Shown here: positions 42,939-51,465 of the stretch, in pieces | Position numbering within the stretch: position 1 is the stretch's first letter | Layout of the letters: every line of letters starts with the position of its first letter | NCBI RefSeq assembly: GCF_050753345.1 | Contig: NZ_JBLZFX010000003.1 | Span: 92,057-156,056 of the forward strand | Source: Alkalinema pantanalense | GTDB lineage: Bacteria; Cyanobacteriota; Cyanobacteriia; Leptolyngbyales; Leptolyngbyaceae | Reading direction: 5' to 3' | Length of the DNA: 64,000 nt | Made by a program: the position numbers and the translations under genes | Notes under the pieces: model-generated | What the model saw: only the letters and a program-made list of their open reading frames with translations | Database searches by the model: none | Told to the model about the DNA's origin: nothing

Positions 42939-43331
42939 TTACACGCGACGACGCTTCGGAGGACGACAACCATTGTGAGGAATGGGCGTTACGTCACGGA
43001 TCAGGGTGATTTCTAAACCAGCGCCCTGAAGTGCCCGAATCGCGGTTTCCCGACCGGAGCCAGGGCCGCTTACCATCACTTCAATCTGCCGCATCCCACA
43101 ATCAATTGCTCGACGGGCTGCATTTTCCGCCGCAGTCTGCGCTGCAAAAGGGGTTCCCTTTTTAGCGCCTTTAAAACCACTGGAACCAGCGGATGCCCAG
43201 GAAACGGTTTCTCCTTGGGTATCTGAAATTGTTACGATCGTGTTATTGAAGGTGGACTGAATATGCGCTACACCGGTTGGAATATTCTTCTTAACCTTGC
43301 GCGCACCAGTTCTACGATTTGGTTTTGCCAT
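42939..43331 (-). CDS. rpsK: 30S ribosomal protein S11
   Basis: 130 residues. VAHIQSTFNNTIVTISDTQGE and the C-terminal IRDVTPIPHNGCRPPKRRRV are diagnostic. In the alpha cluster between rpsM and rpoA. Confidence 0.97.
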   Translation of the reverse strand: MAKPNRRTGARKVKKNIPTGVAHIQSTFNNTIVTISDTQGETVSWASAGSSGFKGAKKGTPFAAQTAAENAARRAIDCGMRQIEVMVSGPGSGRETAIRALQGAGLEITLIRDVTPIPHNGCRPPKRRRV

Positions 43332-43372
43332 TTTTCAAGCGACTAAACTAGACAACGTTTTCCAATTAGGAA

Positions 43373-43753
43373 TTACTTCTTCGGTGCCTTCTTCTTACCA
43401 GCAACGGTACGACGACCGCCTCGGCGAGTCCGAGCATTGGTGCGCGTCCGTTGCCCACGCACCGGCAATCCAAGACGATGACGGCGGCCCCGATAGGTTC
43501 CGATGTCCATGAGACGCTTGATGTTCATGGCTTCCCAGCGGCGTAGATCCCCTTCGATCTGGTAGCCACCTTCAACCGCTTCCCGAAGTGCAGCAACTTC
43601 AGCATCGCTGAGTTCCTTGACGCGAGTATCGGGATTAATCCCAGTCTTCGCCAGCACTTCCTTGGAGCGAGTCAAGCCAATTCCGTAAATATATGTCAGA
43701 CCAATTTCCACTCGCTTATCGCGAGGCAGGTCTACACCAGCAATCCGCGCCAC
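43373..43753 (-). CDS. rpsM: 30S ribosomal protein S13
   Basis: 126 residues. ARIAGVDLPRDKRVEIGLTY at the N-terminus and GRRHRLGLPVRGQRTRTNAR near the C-terminus identify it. A basic Lys-rich tail ends the protein. Confidence 0.97.
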   Translation of the reverse strand: MARIAGVDLPRDKRVEIGLTYIYGIGLTRSKEVLAKTGINPDTRVKELSDAEVAALREAVEGGYQIEGDLRRWEAMNIKRLMDIGTYRGRRHRLGLPVRGQRTRTNARTRRGGRRTVAGKKKAPKK

Positions 43754-43883
43754 ACTCGTTCTCCCTAAATCTGCTTAATTCACACTAAACATGTCCATTT
43801 GGACGGGGAATGCCGAGCACTGCCAATTCCTTACGTGAGATTAGGACACACAGTGGGCACACCTCTTGAGTTTTGCGTTCAAT

Positions 43884-43916
43884 CCAGGCTACTCCCCGAA
43901 GGCGGGGCTGACCTGG
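43884..43916. repeat. Hairpin between rpmJ and rpsM
   Basis: CCAGG (43884-43888)/CCTGG (43912-43916) encloses CCCCG (43894-43898)/CGGGG (43903-43907) with an AAGG loop. It starts 8 nt downstream of the rpmJ stop in transcript direction. No T-run follows, so it could be a processing or attenuation element. Confidence 0.6.
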
Positions 43917-43924
43917 CGGCTTGC

Positions 43925-44038
43925 TTAACCCTGACGCTGTTTATGCTTGGGGTTTTCGCAGATAACCATTACGCGACCGCGACGACGAATCACGCGGCAT
44001 TTGTCGCACATCCGGCGAACAGAAGCTCGAACTTTCAT
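43925..44038 (-). CDS. rpmJ: 50S ribosomal protein L36
   Basis: A 37-residue gene easily missed because of its length. It begins MKVRASVRRMCDKCRVIRRR, carries the zinc-binding Cys residues of the C+ form (C11, C14, C27) and His32, and ends KHKQRQG before TAA at 43925. It lies between infA and rpsM, its standard place. Confidence 0.97.
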   Translation of the reverse strand: MKVRASVRRMCDKCRVIRRRGRVMVICENPKHKQRQG

Positions 44039-44158
44039 GCTTCTTTTGACGACACTACAAACACGACATCCTACCAAGTTAACAAGTCATTTGTCAAATG
44101 TTTTTTAAATAAATCTGAACCCATGCAGAAGGAAGCCAAGGACTTCCCATCCATTGGG

Positions 44159-44386
44159 CTATCTCTTATTTTTCAATCGATAGGTAATTCTCCCTTTGTT
44201 CAAGTCATAGGGAGACAATTCCACCTTGACCCGATCGCCCGGAAGAATCTTGATATAGTTGCGACGAATCTTCCCGGAAATGTGAGCTAGAACGTTAAAG
44301 CCATTGTCCAGATCGACCCGAAACATTGCATTGGGGAGCGAATCGACAACCGTTCCTTCCATTTCGATTAAATCTTCTTTAGACAA
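44159..44386 (-). CDS. infA: Translation initiation factor IF-1
   Basis: 75 residues, a single OB fold. SKEDLIEMEGTVVDSLPNAM, NVLAHISGKIRRNYIKILPG and the DRVKVELSPYDLNKGRITYR end are diagnostic. It is separated from adk by 345 nt with a strong hairpin. Confidence 0.97.
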   Translation of the reverse strand: MSKEDLIEMEGTVVDSLPNAMFRVDLDNGFNVLAHISGKIRRNYIKILPGDRVKVELSPYDLNKGRITYRLKNKR

Positions 44387-44731
44387 CGCTTCCTCCTGGG
44401 AAAAATAATGAAGAATGGAACAACAACCTAAAAGCTAATCCATGTAATCACAAATCAGTCTGTTCGTGAACCCTGAAACTTGGGAGTCAAGTCATTGCTG
44501 ATTCTGACTATTGTGCTGATTGACCACTGAGATTGCTCACTGAGAGGGTTTAGGGCCCACCCTTGACTATCGGCATAAACTGCCTTAACAACCTTAGAAG
44601 ATCGTGGTGGTAATCGCTTTTTGAGTGTAGCTTATTTCATCCCGAGGACTGGGCCAGGACAAAAGTGGGGATCGTACTACACTGTCTATCAACAGGACAG
44701 ATGGGTACGATCCCCCGCCAACTCAAATATC
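44387..44731. other. Spacer between adk and infA
   Basis: The longest gap inside the ribosomal protein cluster, 345 nt. It holds a nested hairpin right after adk and probably an internal promoter for infA and downstream genes. No ORF is supported. Confidence 0.5.
44667..44715 (-). terminator. Nested hairpin immediately downstream of adk
   Basis: Perfect 11-bp arms GGGGATCGTAC (44667-44677) and GTACGATCCCC (44705-44715) enclose CTGTC (44682-44686)/GACAG (44696-44700). It is 16 nt past the adk stop. On the minus strand it is followed by ACTTTTG, a weak T-run. Confidence 0.55.
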
Positions 44732-45295
44732 CTAAGCAACAGCAGCTTGTAGGGCCGTTGTTACTGATTCCATACTTTGGTTGCCATCGATCGTGACCAA
44801 AGTATTTTTCTTGTGATAATAGGCAATTAGCGGCGCGGTTTGTTCTCGGTACACATCCAATCGGCGGCGAATGGTGGCTTCGTTGTCATCGGAGCGCCCA
44901 CTATCTTCACCCCGCTTAACAAGACGCTGCACCACCACCTCATCCGGAACATCCAGATTGATTACTTTGTTGCACTCTTGATGAATCTCTTTCAGCAACT
45001 CATCCAAGAAACCAGCCTGGGGTTCATTGCGGGGGAAGCCATCTAGAATCCAACCATTTTTCGCGTCGGGTTCCTGGAGCCGTTCTCGAATCAGGTCAAT
45101 CACCAAAGCATCGGGCACCAACTCGCCCGCATCCATATACTGCTTTGCTTTGACCCCTAGCGGTGTTTGGTTAGCGACCGCAGCACGCAAAATATCGCCC
45201 GTGGAAATGTGGGGAATGCCCTGGGAGTCAGCCAGCAACTTGGCCTGAGTGCCTTTACCAGCACCCGGTGCACCGAGAAAAATCAACCGTGTCAC
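44732..45295 (-). CDS. adk: Adenylate kinase
   Basis: 187 residues, the short form without the zinc LID. The P-loop is LGAPGAGKGTQAK, and DGFPRNEPQAGFL and RRLDVYREQTAPLI are conserved. It interconverts ATP, AMP and ADP. The GTG start shares one nucleotide with the secY stop (TAGTG), indicating translational coupling. Confidence 0.96.
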   Translation of the reverse strand: MTRLIFLGAPGAGKGTQAKLLADSQGIPHISTGDILRAAVANQTPLGVKAKQYMDAGELVPDALVIDLIRERLQEPDAKNGWILDGFPRNEPQAGFLDELLKEIHQECNKVINLDVPDEVVVQRLVKRGEDSGRSDDNEATIRRRLDVYREQTAPLIAYYHKKNTLVTIDGNQSMESVTTALQAAVA

Positions 45296-46599
45296 TATTG
45301 TTTCACCATCCCTTCGTAACGCTGAGAAATTACATAGGTTTGAATCTGTTTAGCCGTATCGATCGCCACCCCGACCAGAATCAGCAACGAAGTTGCCCCA
45401 AATCCTTGGAAGGTGGGAACGCGGGTAGCACTTTCTACAGCCGTGGGAACGATCGCGACGATTCCTAGGAAGATTGCACCCAGGAACGTCAGGCGATTCA
45501 GCACCTTTTCCACATAGTCCGTTGTTGCCTTACCAGGACGAATGCCGGGAATACTGGCTCCCATTTTCTTCAAATTCTTCGACATCTCATCGGGCTGAAT
45601 CACCAGAGAGGCGTAGAAATAGCTAAAGAATAGGATCATCAACAGATAGATGATGTCGTAGACAATGCTACCAGGCCGGAGATAGGTACCAATAAAATTA
45701 CTAATGCCCTGATCTTTAAAGGCTCCTGCCAGCAGGCTTGGAAAACTCAAGACTGCTGAGGCAAAGATGATCGGCATAACCCCACCTTGATTCAAGCGCA
45801 GGGGCAAGTAGCTACTTTTCTCTAAATAAGTCCGACGACCCACCTGGCGACGGGCAGAAATGATGGGAATTCGACGAGTGCCTTCTTGCACAAAGACAAT
45901 ACCGACCACCATGGCCAAAAAGACCAAAAGCAGGACGATCGCGCCACCCACGGATTCTCGACTTCCGGTTTGCAGCAGTTCGAAGGTTTTGCCTAGGGAC
46001 TGGGGTAACGTGGAAACAATGTTGAGGAAAATCAGCAGAGAAGCACCGTTGCCAATGCCGCGTTCTGTAATCAGTTCCCCGACCCACATGACAAACATGG
46101 AACCTGCCGTTAAGGTCAGCACAGTTTCAAGGACGAAGAAGGGCCCCCAATTTTGTGCGACCGGCTGCAACAGACCAAAGGTAAGTATGGTGCTTTGAAT
46201 AATGGCCCAGCCCAACGCAACATAGCGAGTGATCTGGGAAATTTTCCGGCGTCCCGCTTCCCCTTCATTTTTTTGCAAGTCTTCCAACTTGGGAATTGCG
46301 GCGGTTAACAGTTGCAGAATAATCGAGGCGTTGATGTAAGGAATAATCCCCAAGGCAAAGACGCCCAAGGTTTTCAACCCCCCACCCGCAAACAGGTCAA
46401 GAAAGTTTAAAACACCGCTATTGGAAAACAGTTCACTAAACCGACTCCGATCGATGCCTGGAACTGGAATGAAAATGCCCAACCGCAACAGGACTAACAG
46501 ACCGATCGTCAAGAGCAACCGACCTCTCAGTCCTGCTGCCTGCGCCATCTGCATGAAAGTTTCCTGTGCAGTAGGAGCCTTATCGCGATTAACGACCAT
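45295..46599 (-). CDS. secY: Protein translocase subunit SecY
   Basis: 434 residues, ten transmembrane segments, the pore of the Sec translocon. Marks include RLGIFIPVPGIDRSRF, the plug region after it, IQEGTRRIP-type cytoplasmic loop seen as FVQEGTRRIPIISARRQVGR, and FSYFYASLVIQPDEMSKNLK. It lies in its normal place between rplO and adk. A palindrome lies in the 194-nt spacer upstream. Confidence 0.96.
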   Translation of the reverse strand: MVVNRDKAPTAQETFMQMAQAAGLRGRLLLTIGLLVLLRLGIFIPVPGIDRSRFSELFSNSGVLNFLDLFAGGGLKTLGVFALGIIPYINASIILQLLTAAIPKLEDLQKNEGEAGRRKISQITRYVALGWAIIQSTILTFGLLQPVAQNWGPFFVLETVLTLTAGSMFVMWVGELITERGIGNGASLLIFLNIVSTLPQSLGKTFELLQTGSRESVGGAIVLLLVFLAMVVGIVFVQEGTRRIPIISARRQVGRRTYLEKSSYLPLRLNQGGVMPIIFASAVLSFPSLLAGAFKDQGISNFIGTYLRPGSIVYDIIYLLMILFFSYFYASLVIQPDEMSKNLKKMGASIPGIRPGKATTDYVEKVLNRLTFLGAIFLGIVAIVPTAVESATRVPTFQGFGATSLLILVGVAIDTAKQIQTYVISQRYEGMVKQ

Positions 46600-46744
46600 A
46601 AGGGAATTCCTCTAAACCAACTGCCGATTGAATGCTCATTTTAAGAGAAGCAGCAATCCTCCCCAACTGAACCATTGGAATTTCCATGGCGATTGAGCTG
46701 TGGAGGATACCTTGCATAATCGATTATGTTATGAATTCACAAAT

Positions 46745-46774
46745 TTTAGGGACGTTCGATCGAACGTCCCTAAA
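46745..46774. repeat. Perfect 30-bp palindrome between rplO and secY
   Basis: TTTAGGGACGTTCGA (46745-46759) is the exact complement of TCGAACGTCCCTAAA (46760-46774), with no loop. Its centre GTTCGATCGAAC recurs in the palindrome at 17356-17398. On the minus strand it is followed by AATTTG; it might act as a processing or partial termination signal ahead of secY. Confidence 0.85.
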
Positions 46775-46793
46775 GCAATTCGTAGATAACGGT

Positions 46794-47240
46794 TTAGGCT
46801 TCTACTTCGCAGCTACCGCCAGCAGCTTCAATTTTTTCCTTAGCAGAAGCCGTGAATGCAGCGGCTTTGACCTTTAACGCGACCTTCAGCTCGCCTGTCC
46901 CCAGAACTTTCAGGGGGCCATCATCCTGGGTCAGGATGCCAGCTTCTAGCAAGCTTGCCAGGGTAACTTCGCTGTTGGCAGCCAAATCAGAAAGGTTTTC
47001 CAAGTTCACGATCGTAAAGACTTTACGATTGATCAGCGGGAAGCCCTTGAGCTTAGGCAGGCGGCGATAAAGGGGTGTTTGCCCCCCTTCAAAACCGGGA
47101 CGAGTTGGACGGCCAGAGCGAGATTTTTGACCCCGCATTCCAAAACCACAGCTCGCACCTTGACCAGCAGCGATACCACGACCGACGCGACGGGCGCGCT
47201 TTGTTGAACCCTTTTGGGGTTGTGCATCAGCGAGTCTCAT
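46794..47240 (-). CDS. rplO: 50S ribosomal protein L15
   Basis: 148 residues. RRVGRGIAAGQGASCGFGMR and the GFEGGQTPLYRRLPKLKGF segment are diagnostic. Follows rpsE; rpmD (L30), usual between them in E. coli, is absent. Confidence 0.97.
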   Translation of the reverse strand: MRLADAQPQKGSTKRARRVGRGIAAGQGASCGFGMRGQKSRSGRPTRPGFEGGQTPLYRRLPKLKGFPLINRKVFTIVNLENLSDLAANSEVTLASLLEAGILTQDDGPLKVLGTGELKVALKVKAAAFTASAKEKIEAAGGSCEVEA

Positions 47241-47261
47241 CGTGATTATCCTCTCTTAGAA

Positions 47262-47783
47262 CTAGGAGTAAATTTGCTCGAGGGAAATGCCACGCTCCTC
47301 AGCTACCTGTTGGAAGGTGCGCAGGGAATCTAAAGCTTCCAATGCAGCACGGGCGTTGTTCAGCGGGTTATTGGAACCCAACTGCTTCGCAAGCACGTTT
47401 TTCACGCCTGCGAGTTCCAGTACAGTCCGCACAGCCCCCCCAGCAATTACCCCGGTACCAGGAGCAGCAGGACGCATCAGCACCTTTGCACCCACCGATC
47501 GCCCGGAGGAGGGGTGGGGAATGGAACTGGACTTGGTGAGGGGTACTTCTACGAGGTGCTTCTTGCCATCTACGACGCCTTTTTTCACAGCGCCGATGAC
47601 ATCGCTGGCTTTACCAACGCCCACACCCACTTGACCTTTTTCGTTCCCAACGATCACGATCGCCCGGAAACTCAGCTTTTTACCGCCCTTGACCACTTTG
47701 GTCACCCGACGAATTTGCACGACCCGCTCTTGCCAGTCGGACTTCTCTTCCCGGGCTTTGGTATTTTTACGACCTTTCGCCAT
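47262..47783 (-). CDS. rpsE: 30S ribosomal protein S5
   Basis: 173 residues. WQERVVQIRRVTKVVKGGK, FRAIVIVGNEKGQVGVGVGK and PAAPGTGVIAGGAVRTVLEL are the conserved double-stranded-RBD and S5 C-terminal segments. Starts 12 nt after rplR. Confidence 0.97.
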   Translation of the reverse strand: MAKGRKNTKAREEKSDWQERVVQIRRVTKVVKGGKKLSFRAIVIVGNEKGQVGVGVGKASDVIGAVKKGVVDGKKHLVEVPLTKSSSIPHPSSGRSVGAKVLMRPAAPGTGVIAGGAVRTVLELAGVKNVLAKQLGSNNPLNNARAALEALDSLRTFQQVAEERGISLEQIYS

Positions 47784-47795
47784 TGTTTGCCTCTT

Positions 47796-48158
47796 TTAGA
47801 AATCTAGACCGCCTTCACGGGCTGCATCAGCCAGGGCTGCGACCCGACCGTGGTACAGATTACCACCACGATCGAAGACCACTTGCTGAATCCCCTTTGC
47901 CAATGCCCGCTGAGCAATTAACTTGCCAACTTCGCTGGCAGCAGAACAGTTTGCACCGGTTCCCACTTTCTCCCGAAGTTCCGGATCCACAGTTGAGGCA
48001 GATACCAATGTGCTGTGGGTCGTGTCATCAATCACTTGCACATAGATGTTTTCGCGGGAGCGAAAAACAGCCATCCGAGGACGATCAGACGTTCCAGCCA
48101 GGGCTCGGCGAATCCGGGCATGGCGACGACGGGTTAACTCTTTACGACTTGCTTTCAT
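47796..48158 (-). CDS. rplR: 50S ribosomal protein L18
   Basis: 120 residues. RRHARIRRALAGTSDRPRMA, FRSRENIYVQVIDDTTHSTL and FDRGGNLYHGRVAALADAAR identify it. Only 3 nt after rplF. Confidence 0.97.
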   Translation of the reverse strand: MKASRKELTRRRHARIRRALAGTSDRPRMAVFRSRENIYVQVIDDTTHSTLVSASTVDPELREKVGTGANCSAASEVGKLIAQRALAKGIQQVVFDRGGNLYHGRVAALADAAREGGLDF

Positions 48159-48161
48159 GGC

Positions 48162-48707
48162 TTACTTCTTCTTACCACCAGTCTTACCAACTTTCCGCCG
48201 GACAGCCTCACCAGCGTATCGGATACCCTTACCTTTGTAAGGCTCTGGCGGACGGACTGCACGAATTTTGGCAGCCGTGTTACCGACGACTTCTTTATCA
48301 ATCCCGCTCACGGTGACATTCGTGTTGTTTTCGACCGCAAAGGTAATTCCTGCGGGCGGCACGATGTTCACAGGGTGGCTATATCCCATGCTGAGGTTCA
48401 AGTTTTGTCCTTGTACCGCAGCCCGATAACCAACCCCTTGGATTTCCAACTTGCGCTGGAAGCCTTGAGACACGCCTTCCACCATGTTGGCCACCAACGT
48501 GCGGCTGAGGCCATGGCGTTGGCGGGCAACGCGGGAATCATCTTTACGAGCGACGATGAGGGTATCCCCGTCCTGGGTCACCGTCACTTCCGACACAAGG
48601 GTGCGAGTCAATTCGCCCTTCGGCCCCTTCACCGTAATGGTTTGACCGTCGATCGTGACGGTTACCTTAGCGGGAATATTAATTGGACGCTTTCCAATAC
48701 GCGACAT
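48162..48707 (-). CDS. rplF: 50S ribosomal protein L6
   Basis: 181 residues. SRIGKRPINIPAKVTVTIDG and the diagnostic RPPEPYKGKGIRYAGE near the C-terminus. Contacts 23S rRNA near the sarcin-ricin loop. Confidence 0.97.
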   Translation of the reverse strand: MSRIGKRPINIPAKVTVTIDGQTITVKGPKGELTRTLVSEVTVTQDGDTLIVARKDDSRVARQRHGLSRTLVANMVEGVSQGFQRKLEIQGVGYRAAVQGQNLNLSMGYSHPVNIVPPAGITFAVENNTNVTVSGIDKEVVGNTAAKIRAVRPPEPYKGKGIRYAGEAVRRKVGKTGGKKK

Positions 48708-48730
48708 TAGCTAATCACCTCGATGACGAA

Positions 48731-49135
48731 TTACCACACGTAGCAAAGCACTTCGCCACCGACGCCCGCTTTGCGTGCCTCCCGATCGGTCATGATGCCG
48801 CTGGAGGTTGAGATCACAGCGACCCCAATTCCACCCAGCACCTTGGGTAGATCCTTACAATTGGAGTAAACACGCAGACCAGGCTTGCTCACCCGCTTCA
48901 GGTTGGTGATCAGCGGCTTGCTGCGATTTTTGCCTTTGTACTTTAGCGTAATCACCAAGTTGGTTTTTACGCCTTCACCGGCCTCTTCAAATTCACCGAT
49001 AAACCCTTCCGCCTTGAGAACCTGAGCAATGCTACGGGTCATCTTGGTTGCTGGCACTTCGGTGGTTTCATGACGGGCCAATCCGGCATTCCGGATGCGC
49101 GTCAACATATCTGCAATGGTGTCGTTAACTGCCAT
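48731..49135 (-). CDS. rpsH: 30S ribosomal protein S8
   Basis: 134 residues. NDTIADMLTRIRNAGLARHE and STSSGIMTDREARKAGVGGE are diagnostic; ends LCYVW. It follows rplE directly, since rpsN (S14) is not in the cluster. Confidence 0.97.
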   Translation of the reverse strand: MAVNDTIADMLTRIRNAGLARHETTEVPATKMTRSIAQVLKAEGFIGEFEEAGEGVKTNLVITLKYKGKNRSKPLITNLKRVSKPGLRVYSNCKDLPKVLGGIGVAVISTSSGIMTDREARKAGVGGEVLCYVW

Positions 49136-49157
49136 AGTTTCCTCTTGATGAAACCGA

Positions 49158-49703
49158 TTAATTCTCGCGGAAGGGCATTCCGAATTCCTTCAGCAGGGCT
49201 CGACCTTCTTCGTCCGTACCAGCGGTCGTAATGATCGAGATATCCATCCCTCGAATCTGATCAATGCTGTCATATTCCACTTCAGGGAAGATCAGCTGTT
49301 CCCGCAGACCCAAGGTGTAATTGCCACGGCCATCGAAGCTTTTAGGGCTAATACCACGGAAGTCCCGAATTCGGGGAAGGGCCAGGTTGATCAAGCGATC
49401 CATAAAGGCATACATCCGCTCAGCACGCAGGGTGACCATGACCCCCACGGGCATACCTTGACGGATCTTGAATCCCGCGATCGCTTTCTTAGCACGAGTG
49501 ACGACAGGACGTTGACCGGTGATGATCGCGATTTCATTAATCGACGCTTCCAAGGCTTTCGCATTCTGGGATGCTTCGCCTAAACCCCGGTTCACCGTGA
49601 CCTTCACAAGTTTGGGCACTTGGTGAAGGTTCTTGTACTGAAATTGCTCCATTAACTTTGGAACAACTTTCTCGTTATAGGTGGTCTTCAGACGTTGTGT
49701 CAT
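49158..49703 (-). CDS. rplE: 50S ribosomal protein L5
   Basis: 181 residues from the ATG at 49703 (MTQRLKTTYNEKVVPKL), which has AAAGG just upstream; a TTG three codons earlier is rejected. Conserved parts are KVTVNRGLGEASQNAKALE, TRAKKAIAGFKIRQGMPVG and RDFRGISPKSFDGRGNYTLG. Binds 5S rRNA. Confidence 0.96.
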   Translation of the reverse strand: MTQRLKTTYNEKVVPKLMEQFQYKNLHQVPKLVKVTVNRGLGEASQNAKALEASINEIAIITGQRPVVTRAKKAIAGFKIRQGMPVGVMVTLRAERMYAFMDRLINLALPRIRDFRGISPKSFDGRGNYTLGLREQLIFPEVEYDSIDQIRGMDISIITTAGTDEEGRALLKEFGMPFREN

Positions 49704-49767
49704 ACCTTTCAAATCCTTTCCCTGGGCTTGGTCAGGGAAGCTAGGTCAATGGTTGTTACTTGGGGGC

Positions 49768-50085
49768 TTAGTCAATGATTTCGCCCGTCTTCTTCAGCAT
49801 GCGCACTTTCTTACCATCTTTGATGGTGTAGCAGACACGGCTGGCTGTCTTTTCCTTAGTGGAATACAGCATAACTTTACAGCTGTGGATGGGAGCTTCA
49901 CTGGTTTGGATTTGACCAGACTCGCCTTCCTGTTGGGGTTTAACGTGCTTTGTCCGAATATTGACACCTTGCACGATCACCTGACTGGCACCGGGCAAAG
50001 CTTTAATAACTTCGCCAATTTTGCCTTTATCTTTTCCCGAAATCACCTGAACGGTGTCTCCGGTTTTAACGTGGATTTTTGCCAT
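49768..50085 (-). CDS. rplX: 50S ribosomal protein L24
   Basis: 105 residues with the KOW motif VQVISGKDKGKIGEVIKALP and GVNIRTKHVKPQQEGESGQI. It starts right at the base after the rplN stop, so the two are tightly coupled. Confidence 0.96.
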   Translation of the reverse strand: MAKIHVKTGDTVQVISGKDKGKIGEVIKALPGASQVIVQGVNIRTKHVKPQQEGESGQIQTSEAPIHSCKVMLYSTKEKTASRVCYTIKDGKKVRMLKKTGEIID

Positions 50086-50454
50086 TTACAGTACCTCCGG
50101 AGCCAGCGAGACGATCTTCATGAAGTTCTTATCACGCAACTCACGAGCAACTGGCCCAAATACACGAGTACCCCGTGGATTGCCATCATTGTTGATGATG
50201 ACCGCTGCGTTGTCATCAAAACGGATGCTCATACCGCTGTCACGGCGTAGGGTCTTGCGGGTACGGACGACAACGGCCTTCACCACATCAGACTTTTTAA
50301 CACCCATATTGGGCGTAGCATCCTTAACCACGGCCACGATAACATCGCCAACCCCGGCGTAACGGCGGTTTCCACCACCTACAACACGAATACACATCAG
50401 CTTCCGAGCGCCGCTGTTATCCGCCACATTCAAATAAGTTTCCTGTTGAATCAT
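50086..50454 (-). CDS. rplN: 50S ribosomal protein L14
   Basis: 122 residues. MIQQETYLNVADNSGARKLM and the FGPVARELRDKNFMKIVSLA end are diagnostic. Confidence 0.97.
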   Translation of the reverse strand: MIQQETYLNVADNSGARKLMCIRVVGGGNRRYAGVGDVIVAVVKDATPNMGVKKSDVVKAVVVRTRKTLRRDSGMSIRFDDNAAVIINNDGNPRGTRVFGPVARELRDKNFMKIVSLAPEVL

Positions 50455-50475
50455 GACGCTATCCCTTATCCCTCT

Positions 50476-50724
50476 CTAGCTTTGAGCAGTAGTCAGGATG
50501 TCAACCACAGCCCAGCGCTTGGTGCGGCTGAGGGGTCGAGTTTCCTCGATGCGCACGCGATCGCCCACTTTGCACTTGTTCTCTTGATCATGTGCTTTGT
50601 AGCGTTTCGTGCGGACAACGATTTTGCCGTACTTCGGGTGAGCAGCGCGGTTTTCCACTGCCACCACCACGGTCTTGTCCATTTTGTCGCTAACGACTAA
50701 ACCAACTCTCTGTTTGACTGCCAT
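50476..50724 (-). CDS. rpsQ: 30S ribosomal protein S17
   Basis: 82 residues. RVGLVVSDKMDKTVVVAVEN and DRVRIEETRPLSRTKRWAVV are diagnostic of the OB-fold protein. Starts 7 nt after rpmC. Confidence 0.97.
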   Translation of the reverse strand: MAVKQRVGLVVSDKMDKTVVVAVENRAAHPKYGKIVVRTKRYKAHDQENKCKVGDRVRIEETRPLSRTKRWAVVDILTTAQS

Positions 50725-50731
50725 TGGAACC

Positions 50732-50950
50732 CTACTCCGCTTCAGTTGCTGCCTTGATTTGACGCTCCCGCTCCACGGTCATCAATTGCGCCAGCTCATG
50801 CTTCGCATGCTTGAACTCGTGGGGCTTTTCCAGTTGACGAGTCCCTTTCTTGAAACGGAGGTCGAACAGGTGCCGTTTCACCGCGAGAATCTTGTCTTCA
50901 AGCTCCTGATCGCTGAGCTTGCGTGCATCTTCAATCTTGGGAAGAGACAT
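50732..50950 (-). CDS. rpmC: 50S ribosomal protein L29
   Basis: 72 residues from the ATG at 50950 (MSLPKIEDARKLSDQELEDK), the position where L29 proteins begin; a frame opening at 51109 only extends into rplP. FDLRFKKGTRQLEKPHEFKH is conserved. It starts 4 nt past the rplP stop. Confidence 0.95.
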   Translation of the reverse strand: MSLPKIEDARKLSDQELEDKILAVKRHLFDLRFKKGTRQLEKPHEFKHAKHELAQLMTVERERQIKAATEAE

Positions 50951-50954
50951 AGCT

Positions 50955-51389
50955 TTAGCAACCCTCCGTCTCTGCAGCTGATGTGGAACGTGTAATAAAT
51001 TTGGTCTTGATCGGCAGTTTGTACTGAGCAAGACGCATAGCTTCCCGAGCCACTTCTTCGGAAACGCCAGTGATTTCAAACAAAACTCGACCCGGCTTGA
51101 CAACAGCAACCCAATATTCTGGAGCCCCTTTACCAGAACCCATCCGGGTTTCAGCAGGACGAGCTGTCACAGGCTTATCTGGGAAAATACGGATCCAAAT
51201 CTTGCCGCCCCGACGGATATAGCGGGTCATGGCACGACGGCTAGCTTCAATTTGACGGGAGGTAATCCAGCTACACTCCGTGGCTTGGAGACCAAATTCT
51301 CCAAAGTTCAGATTGCTACCACGGGTCGCCAGACCGCTCATCCGTCCGCGTTGCTGTTTGCGGAACTTAGTTCTTCTTGGACTTAACAT
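50955..51389 (-). CDS. rplP: 50S ribosomal protein L16
   Basis: 144 residues. MLSPRRTKFRKQQRGRMSGL, IEASRRAMTRYIRRGGKIWI and RMGSGKGAPEYWVAVVKPGR are diagnostic. Confidence 0.97.
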   Translation of the reverse strand: MLSPRRTKFRKQQRGRMSGLATRGSNLNFGEFGLQATECSWITSRQIEASRRAMTRYIRRGGKIWIRIFPDKPVTARPAETRMGSGKGAPEYWVAVVKPGRVLFEITGVSEEVAREAMRLAQYKLPIKTKFITRSTSAAETEGC

Positions 51390-51465
51390 CTTTGCTTACC
51401 TACAAAGGACGAGGGATGGAGGGGGAGGAACCCTGGCAGAATCGGCCAGAATTCCCTAGCCTCAA

